A DNA stretch of 64,000 bases from the NCBI RefSeq assembly GCF_001905345.1, contig NZ_LFBV01000002.1:806001-870000 (forward strand). The letters are read 5' to 3'. The stretch comes from Streptomyces uncialis. Its GTDB lineage: Bacteria; Actinomycetota; Actinomycetes; Streptomycetales; Streptomycetaceae. The notes under the pieces were generated by a model, which made no database searches, was not told the DNA's origin, and saw only the letters and a program-made list of their open reading frames with translations. The position numbers and the translations under genes were made by a program. Positions within the stretch are counted from its first letter, which is position 1, and the number at the start of each line of letters is the position of its first letter. Below are positions 8,414 to 17,020 of the stretch, one piece after another.

Positions 8414-8598
8414 TGCCCTCTCTCCTGGTTACCGGTGTCACACCCCGGGTGAGGGGATCGGTTGCGCGCCCAGGCGCACAACCTCCAACTGCACGGTGAT
8501 GCCGGACGCCGACCGGACACCAGAACGAGCTGAGGCAGGAGTACAGCAATCGCCCGTCAGGCGCTGCTTGACCTTGCCGCTGGCGGCAGGGTTGAACG

Positions 8599-9366
8599 AT
8601 GACCGGCATGAACAGCACCGAACCGCAGACAAGCAGGATCGTCGTCGTCACCGGAGCCGGCACCGGGATCGGCCGGGCCACCGCCCGCGCCTTCGCCGCC
8701 GAGGGCGCCCACGTGGTCGCGATCGGGCGGCGAGTCGAGCCGCTCAAGGAGACCGCTGCCGAGAACGACAAGATCACACCGCTGACCGCCGATATCACCG
8801 CCGAGGGCGAGCCCTGCCGGATTCTTCAGGACGTACTGGAGACACACGGCCGGCTGGACGTGCTGGTCAACAACGCCGGCATCGTGCGCAGCGGTGCCCT
8901 CGGCACGCTGACGCCAGAGATGATCGAGACTCAGCTCGCCACCAATCTCGTCGCCCCCACACTGCTGGCTCAGGCCGCGCTACCGCTCCTGGAGGCGTCA
9001 CGCGGGGTGATCGTCAATGTCAGTACATCGGTGGGGCAGCGAGCCTGGCCGGGCAGCTCGGTCTATGCGGCGACCAAGACCGCTCTGGAGCTGCTGACCC
9101 GCAGTTGGGCGGTCGAGCTGGCACCCCGCGGGATCCGAGTGGTGGCCGTCGCCCCCGGCGCGATCGACACCCCCATCGGCGAGCACCAGGGCCTGACGCC
9201 GGAGCGGATGGCCGCGGTGCGGGAGTGGCAGCTGGCGCACACCCCGCTGGCCCGGATCGGCCGCCCCGAGGATGTGGCCTGGGCGATCACCCAGCTTGCC
9301 GCCCCGAATGCGTCGTTCGTCACCGGAGTGGTACTCCCGGTCGACGGCGGAGCGGTCGTGGCGTGA
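8599..9366 (+). CDS. Short-chain dehydrogenase/reductase
   Basis: A 255-residue classical SDR. The cofactor motif VTGAGTGIGRA lies near residues 17-27, NNAG near 94, a catalytic Ser in NVSTSVG, and YAATK (catalytic Tyr/Lys) near 155-159. SDRs of this length oxidise or reduce alcohol and carbonyl groups with NAD(P)(H). The C-terminus VTGVVLPVDGGAVVA is typical. The MerR regulator starts 26 bases downstream, so they form an operon in which the regulator probably senses a substrate of the enzyme. ATG 8608 (MNSTEP) is an alternative start. Confidence 0.9.
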   Translation: MTGMNSTEPQTSRIVVVTGAGTGIGRATARAFAAEGAHVVAIGRRVEPLKETAAENDKITPLTADITAEGEPCRILQDVLETHGRLDVLVNNAGIVRSGALGTLTPEMIETQLATNLVAPTLLAQAALPLLEASRGVIVNVSTSVGQRAWPGSSVYAATKTALELLTRSWAVELAPRGIRVVAVAPGAIDTPIGEHQGLTPERMAAVREWQLAHTPLARIGRPEDVAWAITQLAAPNASFVTGVVLPVDGGAVVA

Positions 9367-9392
9367 TAGGAGTGTCCCGGGAGGTGGGGCGG

Positions 9393-9764
9393 GTGCGGAT
9401 CGGTGAGCTGGCCAGGACAACCGGGACGACCGCTCGTGCGCTGCGGCACTACGAGCAGGCCGGGATGATCTCTTCCGAACGGGCCTCCAACGGCTACCGT
9501 GTCTACGACGAGCGGGCCGTAGTGCGAGTCCGCAACATCCGCCATCTGCTGGCCGCCGGGCTCACCCTGGACGACGTGCGGGTTTTCCTGCCGTGTCTGG
9601 ATGGCGATGTGGTTGCGGCACCGCCCTCGGACAGGGGCCTGCGGGTCGCGCTGGAACGGCTGGCGATCCTCAACCAACGGATCGCCGCCCAGACCGAGAC
9701 CCGCGACCGGCTGGAAACCGCATTGCGACGGGCAACCGGTGGCCGAATCCGCCCAGTAGCCTGA
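9393..9764 (+). CDS. MerR-family transcriptional regulator
   Basis: A 123-residue protein. GTG 9393 is chosen because GGGAGGTGGGG sits 5-14 bases upstream and the family N-terminus is MRIGELARTTG. The winged helix-turn-helix is ARTTGTTARALRHYEQAGMI, followed by the YRVYDE wing and a C-terminal coiled coil (LERLAILNQRIAAQTETRDR). No cysteine cluster typical of metal or redox sensing is seen, so it more likely responds to an organic ligand. Frames starting at 9363 or 9372 would overlap the SDR and lack a ribosome site. Confidence 0.85.
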   Translation: MRIGELARTTGTTARALRHYEQAGMISSERASNGYRVYDERAVVRVRNIRHLLAAGLTLDDVRVFLPCLDGDVVAAPPSDRGLRVALERLAILNQRIAAQTETRDRLETALRRATGGRIRPVA

Positions 9765-9909
9765 CCACCCGCCTCGTCGCACAAGCCGGAGGAACCCGGC
9801 TTCGTTACGCGCTCAACGGCCACTCAAAGGGACAACAAGCCTGACGTGGTGGCAACTGCCGTGCCTCGACTCATCCGGCCGGTTCGGGTCCTCGCTGTAC
9901 CTGACCAGG

Positions 9910-10280
9910 TCAGAGGTCGAATTTCATGTGGTCCATGTCCTTGAGCTCCACCAGGAGTCCGGCCGCGCGGCGCCCGCCGTCCTTGAAATAGCGCTCCTGG
10001 AGCGCCTCGGCGGCGATCTGCTGGGAGCGTGCCCTCGCTCGCGCCCTGCTCCTGGGCGGCGAAGAGCCGGCCCGCGTACTCGGGCGGCAGGGCCTGGGTG
10101 ATGTGCCGGATGCGGGATTCCTCGGTGGTGCCGGGGGCTGCGGTGTAGCCGATGCGGGGCCCGGGTCTCGATGATGATGATGCCGCCGGTGGTGGCGGCG
10201 TTCTTCGTCGCCTTCGCCCGCACCTGGGGCTGCCATCGCTTGTTGAGCTCCCCCTTGAGGCGTCCGCAAGTGGAACATGA
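9910..10280 (-). pseudogene. Degenerate gene, multiple frameshifts, unknown
   Basis: Coding-like pieces lie in three frames of the minus strand: a piece with RLKGELNKRWQPQVRAKATK and GGIIIIETRA, a middle piece IGYTAAPGTTEESRIRHITQ then PPEYAGRLFAAQEQGASEG, and the C-terminus QQIAAEALQERYFKDGGRRA ending DMDHMKFDL. At least two indels separate them. The family is not recognised. The fragment is convergent with the small CxxC protein that follows on the plus strand. Confidence 0.35.
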
Positions 10281-10313
10281 GCCGGTTACATCGCGTCGGC
10301 GAGGAGCCCGCCC

Positions 10314-10571
10314 GTGTCTGTCCCGTTCCGCATCCGGTGCTGCCTGTGCGCCAGGAACATCCCGCTCGCCGGGGACGCCCATCTGCTGGACGCCGCATGG
10401 CAGCGCCGGTACCCGGCGATGACCGGGACGATCGCCTGCGGCCCGTGCGCCACCGGGACACACTGGACCTGCACCCGGCACGGCAGGTTCGTCGACGGTC
10501 ACATCCCCTCGCCCAACGAGGGCCCGGACACCGACGCGAGCCACATCCTGCGCTCGGGCACCCACCGGTGA
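10314..10571 (+). CDS. Small double-CxxC protein, probably cut short by an in-frame stop
   Basis: GTG 10314 follows GAGGAG by eight bases. The 85 residues carry CCLCARN and CGPC, a probable zinc-binding pair, then HTTP-type loops and DASHILRSGTHR. After the TGA the same frame continues LVLTNPCSGLL, which reads like the continuation found in longer relatives, so the TGA may be a nonsense mutation. Proteins of this look occur next to helix-turn-helix regulators in Streptomyces, from memory. Function unknown. Confidence 0.5.
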   Translation: MSVPFRIRCCLCARNIPLAGDAHLLDAAWQRRYPAMTGTIACGPCATGTHWTCTRHGRFVDGHIPSPNEGPDTDASHILRSGTHR

Positions 10572-10831
10572 CTGGTGCTGACCAACCCCTGCTCGGGACT
10601 TCTCCGCCGCGAGCAGACACGTGCTCGACCAAGTGCTGACTGTGGTCGCGCTTGCCGAGACTTGCAAGCGGGACGAGTCCTCGTGAACGCAGCCAAGCCC
10701 CTACGCCGACGCCACTGACCCGTCGAATGCTGCTCAAGCCTGCCCCGACCGATGGCGATTGTTCCTGCACACCATGTGGAGCGGGGCCGGGTGCCCCGGC
10801 TCGTTGCGGTCGGCACCCGGGCCCGGTCGGC

Positions 10832-11218
10832 TCAGCCGAAGACGAGGCGGAAGATCTGGTTGTAGATGAAGAAGCCGCCGGGCTGCCCGGGGATCGGGGC
10901 CAGGTTGAACGTCTCGGTGAAGAGCATGGGTTTGTCGAAGGCGTTGTCGATGGCGAGGCTGCCGGTCACGGTGACCAGGACACCGTTGCCCGGTGCCGGC
11001 TGCGAGTCCTGCGAGGCGATCTGGTGCTTGACGACCTTCAGTTCAGGCTTCTTGAGCTGCTCGACGATGCTGCTCGCCCCCTGAAGCTGGCTGCCTTCCC
11101 AGGTGAGCATCGACTCCGGCCGGTAGAGACTCGCGAGGCCGTCCCTCGCTTCGTAGTTGTCGAAGGTTGTGTAGTAGTGACCAGCGAACGCGCTGGCGAT
11201 GCTGTTGAAGTCTGACAT
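10832..11218 (-). CDS. Nuclear-transport-factor-2 (NTF2) homologue, eukaryote-like
   Basis: A complete 128-residue protein. It aligns end to end with eukaryotic NTF2 rather than only with the general SnoaL-like fold. Visible blocks are FAGHYYTTFDNYEAR, LASLYRPESMLTWEGSQLQG, SIVEQL, HQIASQDSQPAPG, VLVTVTGSL and FIYNQIFRLVFG. In eukaryotes NTF2 imports Ran-GDP into the nucleus and dimerises as a cone-shaped alpha+beta barrel. A bacterium has no Ran, so the role must differ, perhaps ligand binding in the cone. The ribosome site before ATG 11218 is weak. Confidence 0.85.
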   Translation of the reverse strand: MSDFNSIASAFAGHYYTTFDNYEARDGLASLYRPESMLTWEGSQLQGASSIVEQLKKPELKVVKHQIASQDSQPAPGNGVLVTVTGSLAIDNAFDKPMLFTETFNLAPIPGQPGGFFIYNQIFRLVFG

Positions 11219-11539
11219 GATCGGAAAGTATCAGGGTGATCACTCTACGTGCCCTCGTTTCACGCAATCTCGGCCAGCCCCGCCCTCCCCAGCCCGCGTC
11301 GCCGTAGGCCATCGCGGCAACAGCCGCGGGCCTCCCCCGCCACCCGGTCAAGATCAAGTGACAGAACCCCGATGGTCGTCAAGATCACTTGTCGACCGGT
11401 CGAGCTCAGAGGACGACTCTGCGTCAGCGCGACAACCGGAGAGGCACCCCGGCCCCGGTTGCTCCCAACTGCCAGGTTCCGGGAAGCGCTTTGAGCAGGC
11501 AAAACAGGGGGGACCTCTCAGCTCACCCTGGGAGGAACG
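11219..11539. other. Gene-free stretch
   Basis: Short random frames only. It should contain the promoter of the NTF2-like gene (minus strand). The 3' tail of the broken frame described at 11540-11860 runs into it. No other structure is seen. Confidence 0.4.
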
Positions 11540-11860
11540 GATTACCGCGTCCGGGTCTGCCCCCGCCAGGAGCCCGGCGAACGGCATCTCGTCGTCGCGG
11601 ACCGGGGCGCCGGTCGCGGCGAGCGCGGCCAGGAGCTCGGCGCGCGCCGTGACGGTCTCCGGCAGGCGGGCGACCGCGGCCTCGCGGGCGGTCGGGTCGG
11701 CGTTGTGGCCGGAGCGGTCGGCGAGGGCTTGGGCCAGCCAGCCGTCGACCGCAGTGGCGTGGTGGTCGCCGCGCTGGACCAGGACGTCGCGGGCGGCCTC
11801 CGCCCTGGTGAGCGGCGCCGGGTGCTGCCGGGCAGCGCCCAGGGCCGCAGGCAGGCGGGC
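11540..11860 (-). pseudogene. Gene fragment of unknown family
   Basis: One minus-strand frame has strongly coding codon use: ARLPAALGAARQHPAPLTRA, EAARDVLVQRGDHHATAVDG, WLAQALADRSG and RDDEMPFAGLLAGADPDAV. It begins directly after an in-frame TGA with no start codon, so the 5' part is lost. The 3' end continues into non-coding sequence. It is alpha-helical. No family is recognised. Confidence 0.4.
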
Positions 11861-11946
11861 GGTTCACCGGCCACCGGGTCGCTGGGCCGTCCGGTGGCCG
11901 GGAACGTGGGGCTCGCCCGCCGCCTCCCGTGGCCCGGATGAAGGGC

Positions 11947-12825
11947 TCAGCGGAGCAGCAGGTCGCGGATCGCTTCGGTGATCTCGTCGGGCGCTTCCTC
12001 GGCCATGAAGTGCCCCGCGCCGGTCAGTCGGTGGTCGAGGTCCGGTGCCCACGCGCGCCAGACCGTGGCGGCGTCGTAGCCCAGTCGCGCGCCCCAGTCC
12101 TGCTGGACGACCGTCACCGGCATGGCCAGCTGGGAACCTGCGTCCTGGTCCGCCTGGTCGTGTGTGACGTCGATGCCCGCCGAGGCCCGGTAGTCCGCGA
12201 CGATCGACGGCACGGCCTCGGCGCTCGCCCGCAGGTACGTGGACCTGACCGGTTCCGGCATGGCGGCCGGGTCCCTGGCCCAGGCGTCGAGGAAGGAGCC
12301 GAAGAAGGCGTCGGCACTGTTGGCGATCATCGTCTCCGGCAGGCCCGGTGGCTGCGCCATGAGGAACAGGTGGTACCCGACCGCCGCCGGGACACCGTGC
12401 AGGACGTTCCACATGTCCAGGGTCGGCACGACGTCGAGGATGCCCAGGTGCGAGAGGACCTCGGGATGGTCCAGTCCCGCCCGGAAGGCGACCAGAGCGC
12501 CTCGGTCGTGGCCGACCAGGGCGAAGCGCTCATGGCCGAGCGCCGCCGCCAAGGCGACGACATCGGCGGCCATGGTGCGCTTGGAGTACACCTCAGGGCC
12601 GGTGCTCACCGGCTTGTCGCTGGCGCCGTAGCCGCGCAGGTCGGGACAGATCACCGTGTGCTCGCCGGCGAGCCGTTCGGCGACGTGCCGCCACATCAGG
12701 TGGGTCTGGGGGAAGCCGTGCAGCAGCACGACCGGGCTGCCATGGCCGCCGACGGCTGCGGCCAGCTCCACTCCGTCGGCGCCAGGCAGACGGACGTGGT
12801 CGAAACCGGGGATGGTGAGAGTCAT
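11947..12825 (-). CDS. Alpha/beta hydrolase, fluoroacetate-dehalogenase/epoxide-hydrolase-like
   Basis: A 292-residue protein, ATG 12825, after AGGAAGGGG. The oxyanion motif is LLHGFPQTHLMW (residues ~35-46). The nucleophile elbow is GHDRGA (near 105-110), with Asp as nucleophile, as in haloacetate dehalogenases and soluble epoxide hydrolases. LDVVPT after the elbow and GHFMAEEAPDE with the catalytic His near the C-terminus also match the fluoroacetate-dehalogenase group. These enzymes form an ester on Asp, which water then cleaves. The gene is divergent from a BTAD regulator that probably controls it. The substrate is not certain. Confidence 0.8.
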   Translation of the reverse strand: MTLTIPGFDHVRLPGADGVELAAAVGGHGSPVVLLHGFPQTHLMWRHVAERLAGEHTVICPDLRGYGASDKPVSTGPEVYSKRTMAADVVALAAALGHERFALVGHDRGALVAFRAGLDHPEVLSHLGILDVVPTLDMWNVLHGVPAAVGYHLFLMAQPPGLPETMIANSADAFFGSFLDAWARDPAAMPEPVRSTYLRASAEAVPSIVADYRASAGIDVTHDQADQDAGSQLAMPVTVVQQDWGARLGYDAATVWRAWAPDLDHRLTGAGHFMAEEAPDEITEAIRDLLLR

Positions 12826-12962
12826 GAAAGGCCCCTTCCTGGGGTCGGTGGACCGGCGAACGCGTTGGTCCGGGGGGTGACGGAATCAGCGTGGGTGACG
12901 GCGATCAGCAGCCGATCAGTACGCTGCGACGCCGCCGACCCGCGGCCCGCAAGATGGAGGGC

Positions 12963-14900
12963 ATGCGAATCGACGTACTCGGTGCCGTGCGTGCCCTCCA
13001 CGACGACGGCACCCCGGTCGACCTGGGCGGACCCCGCCACCGCGAGGTACTCGCCCGGCTTGTCGCCGCCGGGGGACGGATGGTCCCCACCGACACCCTC
13101 GTGAACGACCTGTGGACCGAGCCCCCGGTGCGGGCCGTGGGTGCGCTGCGTACGTTCGTCGCCGCGCTGCGCCGTGCCATCGAACCCGGCCGGCCGCCCC
13201 GCACCCCGCCGCGCGTCCTCGTCACGGAAGGCCCCGGCTACGCGCTGCGCCTGCCGCGCGACAGCGTGGACGTCCACCGGTTCGAGGACGCCCTGGTCCG
13301 CGCCCGGCGCACCCCCGCCGGGCTGACCGGCCTGGACGCGGCCCTCGCGGCCTGGCGCGGCCTTGCCTACGCCGACGTGACCGGTTCCGTGTGGGCTCAG
13401 CGCGAGCGAACCCGGCTGGAGGAGCTGAGGCTGGAGGGGGTGGAACTGCGGGCCCGCCTCCTCCTCGACTCCGGTTCAGGAGCCGAACTGGTCGCCGAAC
13501 TGGGGGCCCACGTCACCGAGCACCCCTGGCGTGAGTCGGCCTGGGGGCTGCTGGCCCGCGCACTGCACCGGGCAGGCCGTCAGGCAGACGCACTGGCCAC
13601 CCTGCGCCGCGCCCGCGAAATGCTCGCGGACCAACTCGGGCTCGATCCCGGTGCCGACCTCCAGCGTTTGGAGACCGACATTCTCCGCGGAGCTGCGACC
13701 CTCCAGCCTTCACACACTGTGTGGACCGCAGGCGTACGACTCGGCCCGCGTACCACCGTCGAACTGGCCCGGACCCTGGCCCTGGCGGGTGGTCACGCCC
13801 TCGTCCACTCGCGGCGCGACCGCCTGGCCGCCGTCCAGGCGGCGGAGCGCACCGGAGACACCGCTCTGACCGCCCGCGTCATCGGCGCCTACGACGTGCC
13901 CGCCCTCTGGAGCCGGGCCGACGACCCCGAGCAGTCCCGCGCCGTCGTCACGGCGGCCGAGCGTACGCTCACCGCGCTCGGCACCGGCGGCCCCGCCGGA
14001 CTCCGCGCCCGCCTGCTGGCCACCGTCGCGGTCGAGAGCCGCAGCGCCGATCTGCCCGCCACCGAACGCGGACGCGCCGGGCAGGCGGCGCGCGAGGCCG
14101 AGGCGCTGGCCCGGGAGCTGGGCGATCCCGCCCTGCTGGTGTTCGCCCTCAACGGCGTGTTCCTCCAGTCCTTCACCCGGCCCGGCCTCGCGACGGCACG
14201 GGACCTGATCGGCACCGAGATCCTCGACCTGGCCACCCGGCACGAGCTGCCGGACTTCGTCGTGCTCGGCCACCTCATCCGCATGCAGTCCGCCTCCGCT
14301 CTCGGCGACCTCGACACCGCTTCCGGACACGCCGAGGCCGCCGAGCACCTCGCCGTCAGCACCGAGGCCTCTCTCGTCCCCGTACTCACCGGCTGGTTCC
14401 GGGCCCGGGTCACGGCCGCCCGCAGCACCGAACCGGGCGGGCCGACCGCCGCCACAGCCGCGGCGCGGTACCGCGCCGCCGAACACGCCCTCGCCGAGAC
14501 AGCGGGCATGCCGGGGCTGCACCGCGGCCTGTTCGCCTTCGCCCTCCTGGGCCTACGCCTCCTGCACGACCGTCCCGCGCCCACCGATCCCGCCCTCGAC
14601 TGGGGCCCGTACCACCCCTGGGCACTCCCCTTGGTGCTGCTCGCCCGCAACCAGCACGAGGAGGCCCGTACCGCCCTGGCCATGACGCCCGAGCCACCCC
14701 TTGATCACATGCAGGAGGCACTCTGGTGCCTGACCGCCCTCGCCGCGGCCCGCCTCGGCGAACGCCCGGCCGCCGACCGCGCGGCAACAGCCCTGCGCGC
14801 CGCCCGCACCGAACACGCGGGCGGCGCGAGCGGGATGCTGACTCTGGGGCCGGTGGCACGGTACCTGGCAGAGGCGGAGGCCTGCACCGACAAGAAATGA
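12963..14900 (+). CDS. BTAD-domain (AfsR/SARP-like) transcriptional regulator
   Basis: A 645-residue protein starting at ATG 12963 after GGAGGG. Residues ~1-90 form an OmpR-type winged helix (MRIDVLGAVRALHDDGTPVD ... LRTFVAALRRAIEP). Residues ~95-240 are the bacterial transcriptional activation domain (HPWRESAWGLLARALHRAGR, QLGLDPGADLQRLE). The remaining ~380 residues are TPR-like helices without a P-loop, so it lacks the NB-ARC ATPase of full AfsR. It is divergent from the hydrolase across 137 bases and is its likely regulator. Confidence 0.85.
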   Translation: MRIDVLGAVRALHDDGTPVDLGGPRHREVLARLVAAGGRMVPTDTLVNDLWTEPPVRAVGALRTFVAALRRAIEPGRPPRTPPRVLVTEGPGYALRLPRDSVDVHRFEDALVRARRTPAGLTGLDAALAAWRGLAYADVTGSVWAQRERTRLEELRLEGVELRARLLLDSGSGAELVAELGAHVTEHPWRESAWGLLARALHRAGRQADALATLRRAREMLADQLGLDPGADLQRLETDILRGAATLQPSHTVWTAGVRLGPRTTVELARTLALAGGHALVHSRRDRLAAVQAAERTGDTALTARVIGAYDVPALWSRADDPEQSRAVVTAAERTLTALGTGGPAGLRARLLATVAVESRSADLPATERGRAGQAAREAEALARELGDPALLVFALNGVFLQSFTRPGLATARDLIGTEILDLATRHELPDFVVLGHLIRMQSASALGDLDTASGHAEAAEHLAVSTEASLVPVLTGWFRARVTAARSTEPGGPTAATAAARYRAAEHALAETAGMPGLHRGLFAFALLGLRLLHDRPAPTDPALDWGPYHPWALPLVLLARNQHEEARTALAMTPEPPLDHMQEALWCLTALAAARLGERPAADRAATALRAARTEHAGGASGMLTLGPVARYLAEAEACTDKK

Positions 14901-14994
14901 CCCACGCCGTCCGCGAAACCCGCCCCCCATGCCCGCCCCATGCGGACCGCGACGGTGACCACCCGGGTGCTCAGCACTCACCGGGCAGCGATTC

Positions 14995-15200
14995 GGCGCG
15001 GCGCTCTACGCGCGGGCGCAATCGGGCACGGGAGCTGGGCGCCGAGATCATCGAGATCGTCGTCCTGTCCTCCAACAAGGACGGCCTGCGGTTCGCATGC
15101 GCGCACGGATTCCTCAAGACGGAGCGGTACCTCCTCCCCGGCGACACCGTCGCGTCCGTCATCCCGGCCGCCACCAGGAACAGCGCGATCTCAGAAGCCA
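14995..15200 (+). pseudogene. GNAT acetyltransferase C-terminal fragment
   Basis: The plus strand encodes ARELGAEIIEIVVLSSNKDG and LRFACAHGFLKTERYLLPGD in one frame, the last helix-strand pair (x-A-x-x-F-x-x-G-F) of GNAT N-acetyltransferases. No start, acetyl-CoA loop or native stop is present. It abuts the transposase remnant, so the transposon probably cut this gene. Confidence 0.5.
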
Positions 15201-15209
15201 GGTACGCGG

Positions 15210-15595
15210 TGTCGAGGGCAGCTCACCGTGCGGGAATCACGCCCCAAGCTCGCCCGCGACGTGTGCCACGGCAAACGCGGCACCATCCACCAGGCGTACC
15301 GCGACGGGATGGCGGACCAGCTCGGCGCGCTCGGCCTGGTCCTCAACGCCATCGTGCTCTGGACCACCCGCTACGTCGACGCCGCCGTCGTCCAGCTCCG
15401 CGCCGAGGGCCACGAGCTGCGGGACGAGGACATCGCCCCGGCTCTCCCCGCTCAAGCACCGCAACCTGAACCTGCTCGGCCGCTACAGCTTCACCGTCGG
15501 TGTCCCGGCCGTCGGTGTCCCGGCCGTCGGCGTCCTGCGCCCGCTGCGCGACCCGGACGCGACCGAGCTGGATGAAGACGAGACGGGCGCGGAAT
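15210..15595 (+). pseudogene. Tn3-family transposase, C-terminal remnant
   Basis: The frame reads QLTVRESRPKLARDVCHGKR, then GTIHQAYRDGMADQLGALGL and VLNAIVLWTTRYVDAAV, the highly conserved end of Tn3-family (Tn4556-like) transposases. An indel near 15440 moves the rest to another frame: LSPLKHRNLNLLGRYSF and LRPLRDPD. The catalytic DDE region is missing. Bases 15496-15525 hold a perfect 15-base tandem repeat (GTCGGTGTCCCGGCC twice), with a third diverged unit, that inserts GVPAV repeats. No terminal inverted repeats were found. Confidence 0.75.
15496..15540 (+). repeat. 15-base tandem repeat in transposase remnant
   Basis: GTCGGTGTCCCGGCC occurs at 15496-15510 and 15511-15525, followed by the related GTCGGCGTCCTGCGC. 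It keeps the frame and adds GVPAV units where the transposase normally has only a few residues between GRYSF and the LRPLRDP end. Confidence 0.75.
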
Positions 15596-15644
15596 GTATC
15601 CGGCGCGCCGTTGCCTGTGGCCCGGGACAGGCGCGCCCGGTCGG

Positions 15645-16403
15645 TCAGAGGAGGGCGCCGCCGGAGACCTCGATGCGCTGGGCGGTCATCCAGCGCAGGC
15701 CCTCGGACGCCAGCGTGGCGACGGCGTCGCCGATCTCCTCGGGTTCGCCGACGCGGCCGAGCGCGGTCTGCCCGGCCAGACCCTGGCGCACACCGGCGTC
15801 ATCCCGCATGGCACCGCCGTTGAAGTCGGTGGCGGTCGGCCCCGGGGCAATGGAGTTGACCCGGATACCTCGGGGGCCGAGTTCTGCGGCAAGAGTGCGG
15901 CTCAGAGCCTCGACGGCGGCCTTCGAGGCGGAATAGACCGAGGTCGCGGGACTGGTGTGGCGAGTCAATGACGAGGAGACGTTGATGACCCGGGCGCCCG
16001 GCGCCAGCATCGGCACAAGCGACTGGATGAGGAAGAACGTGCCCCGCACGTTCGTTCCGAACGCCGTGTCGAAGTCGTCGGCCGTGACAGCTTCCAGCGG
16101 ACCGAAGACACCAACCCCCGCGTTGTTGACCACGATATCGAGCCGCGAAGCCCCCCAGCGCCCCAGCAGTGCGCTCACCTCGGAAGTGAAGGCTCCGAAG
16201 GAGGAGATGTCGCTGATATCGAGACGCACGACAGCGGCCGTCCCACCCGCAGCGTGCACGTGCTGCGCCGTCTCCTCGGCCCCGGCCACATCACCGCGAT
16301 GAGTGACCACGACCCGCACCCCGCGCGCCGCCAGCGCGATAGCCGTACTCCGGCCCAGACCACGGTTCGCACCGGTCACCAAAGCGATCCTGTCGGCTGT
16401 CAT
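15645..16403 (-). CDS. Short-chain dehydrogenase/reductase
   Basis: A 252-residue SDR, ATG 16403 with AGGGAG six bases before it. VTGANRGLGRS is the NAD(P) motif at residues ~8-18, NNAGVGVFGP the structural motif, NVSSSLT carries the catalytic Ser, and YSASK near 150 the Tyr/Lys. VTHRG after beta-2 (basic residue) suggests NADP preference. The C-terminus WMTAQRIEVSGGALL is typical. It stands alone, next to the transposon scar. The longer open frame to 16487 lacks a ribosome site. Confidence 0.9.
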   Translation of the reverse strand: MTADRIALVTGANRGLGRSTAIALAARGVRVVVTHRGDVAGAEETAQHVHAAGGTAAVVRLDISDISSFGAFTSEVSALLGRWGASRLDIVVNNAGVGVFGPLEAVTADDFDTAFGTNVRGTFFLIQSLVPMLAPGARVINVSSSLTRHTSPATSVYSASKAAVEALSRTLAAELGPRGIRVNSIAPGPTATDFNGGAMRDDAGVRQGLAGQTALGRVGEPEEIGDAVATLASEGLRWMTAQRIEVSGGALL

Positions 16404-16613
16404 CAGCTGCTCCCTCATCACACGGCACCAGGTAGGTGCACCCACCGGGGCCGTTCCGTCGCCACCGCGCGCCTTACGGGCGAGCACGGTCCGGACACCG
16501 GCCTTCCCGCATCGAACGAGCTGTGCCTACGGCGAAGTCACGTGCGGCGGCGGACGCGCCGTAGTACTTCTGGGGGAAACAGAGCCGTGTTCGTTCTTGG
16601 TCTGGAGTCGTCG

Positions 16614-16961
16614 ATGGCCGTTCGTCGTGTCGTGCCCAACATCCGGTCGGAGGCCGCGCGGGAGAGCAAGGAGTTCTACGGCCTGCTGGGCTTCGAGGAG
16701 GTCATGAACCACGGCTGGATCATGACGCTCGCGTCCCCGTCCGCCCCAGCGGCGCAGATCAGCGTCATGACCGACGACAAGACCGCGCCCGTCACGCCGG
16801 ACATGAGCGTCGAGGTGGACGACATCGACGCGGCGTACGCGGTCATGCGGGCGAGCGGCGCGGAGATCGTGCATCCCTTGCAGGACGAGGAGTGGGGAGT
16901 ACGGCGGTTCTTCGTCCGCGACCCCAGCGGACGGGTGGTCAACGTACTGGGCCACCGCTGA
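16614..16961 (+). CDS. VOC-superfamily (glyoxalase-like) protein
   Basis: A 115-residue protein, ATG 16614 with GGAG six bases upstream. It shows one vicinal-oxygen-chelate repeat pair: the N-terminal SKEFYGLLGFEEVM motif and the C-terminal FFVRDPSGRVVNVLGHR. It lacks a clear full set of metal ligands (a Glu is absent near the end), so it may bind a drug or metabolite rather than catalyse. The methyltransferase starts 59 bases downstream on the same strand. Confidence 0.8.
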   Translation: MAVRRVVPNIRSEAARESKEFYGLLGFEEVMNHGWIMTLASPSAPAAQISVMTDDKTAPVTPDMSVEVDDIDAAYAVMRASGAEIVHPLQDEEWGVRRFFVRDPSGRVVNVLGHR

Positions 16962-17020
16962 CGGCCGACGCGGAAAAATGCTTCGACAGCGCCACTCGGC
17001 ACACGGCAAAGTGGCCGCCC

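Noticed and set aside
12891..12962. 24-residue N-terminal extension of the BTAD regulator
   Set aside because: ATG 12963 has GGAGGG and begins exactly at the family N-terminus; the extension is Arg-rich.
15210..15650. Intact Tn3-family transposon
   Set aside because: Only the transposase C-terminus remains; no inverted repeats, resolvase or second end seen.
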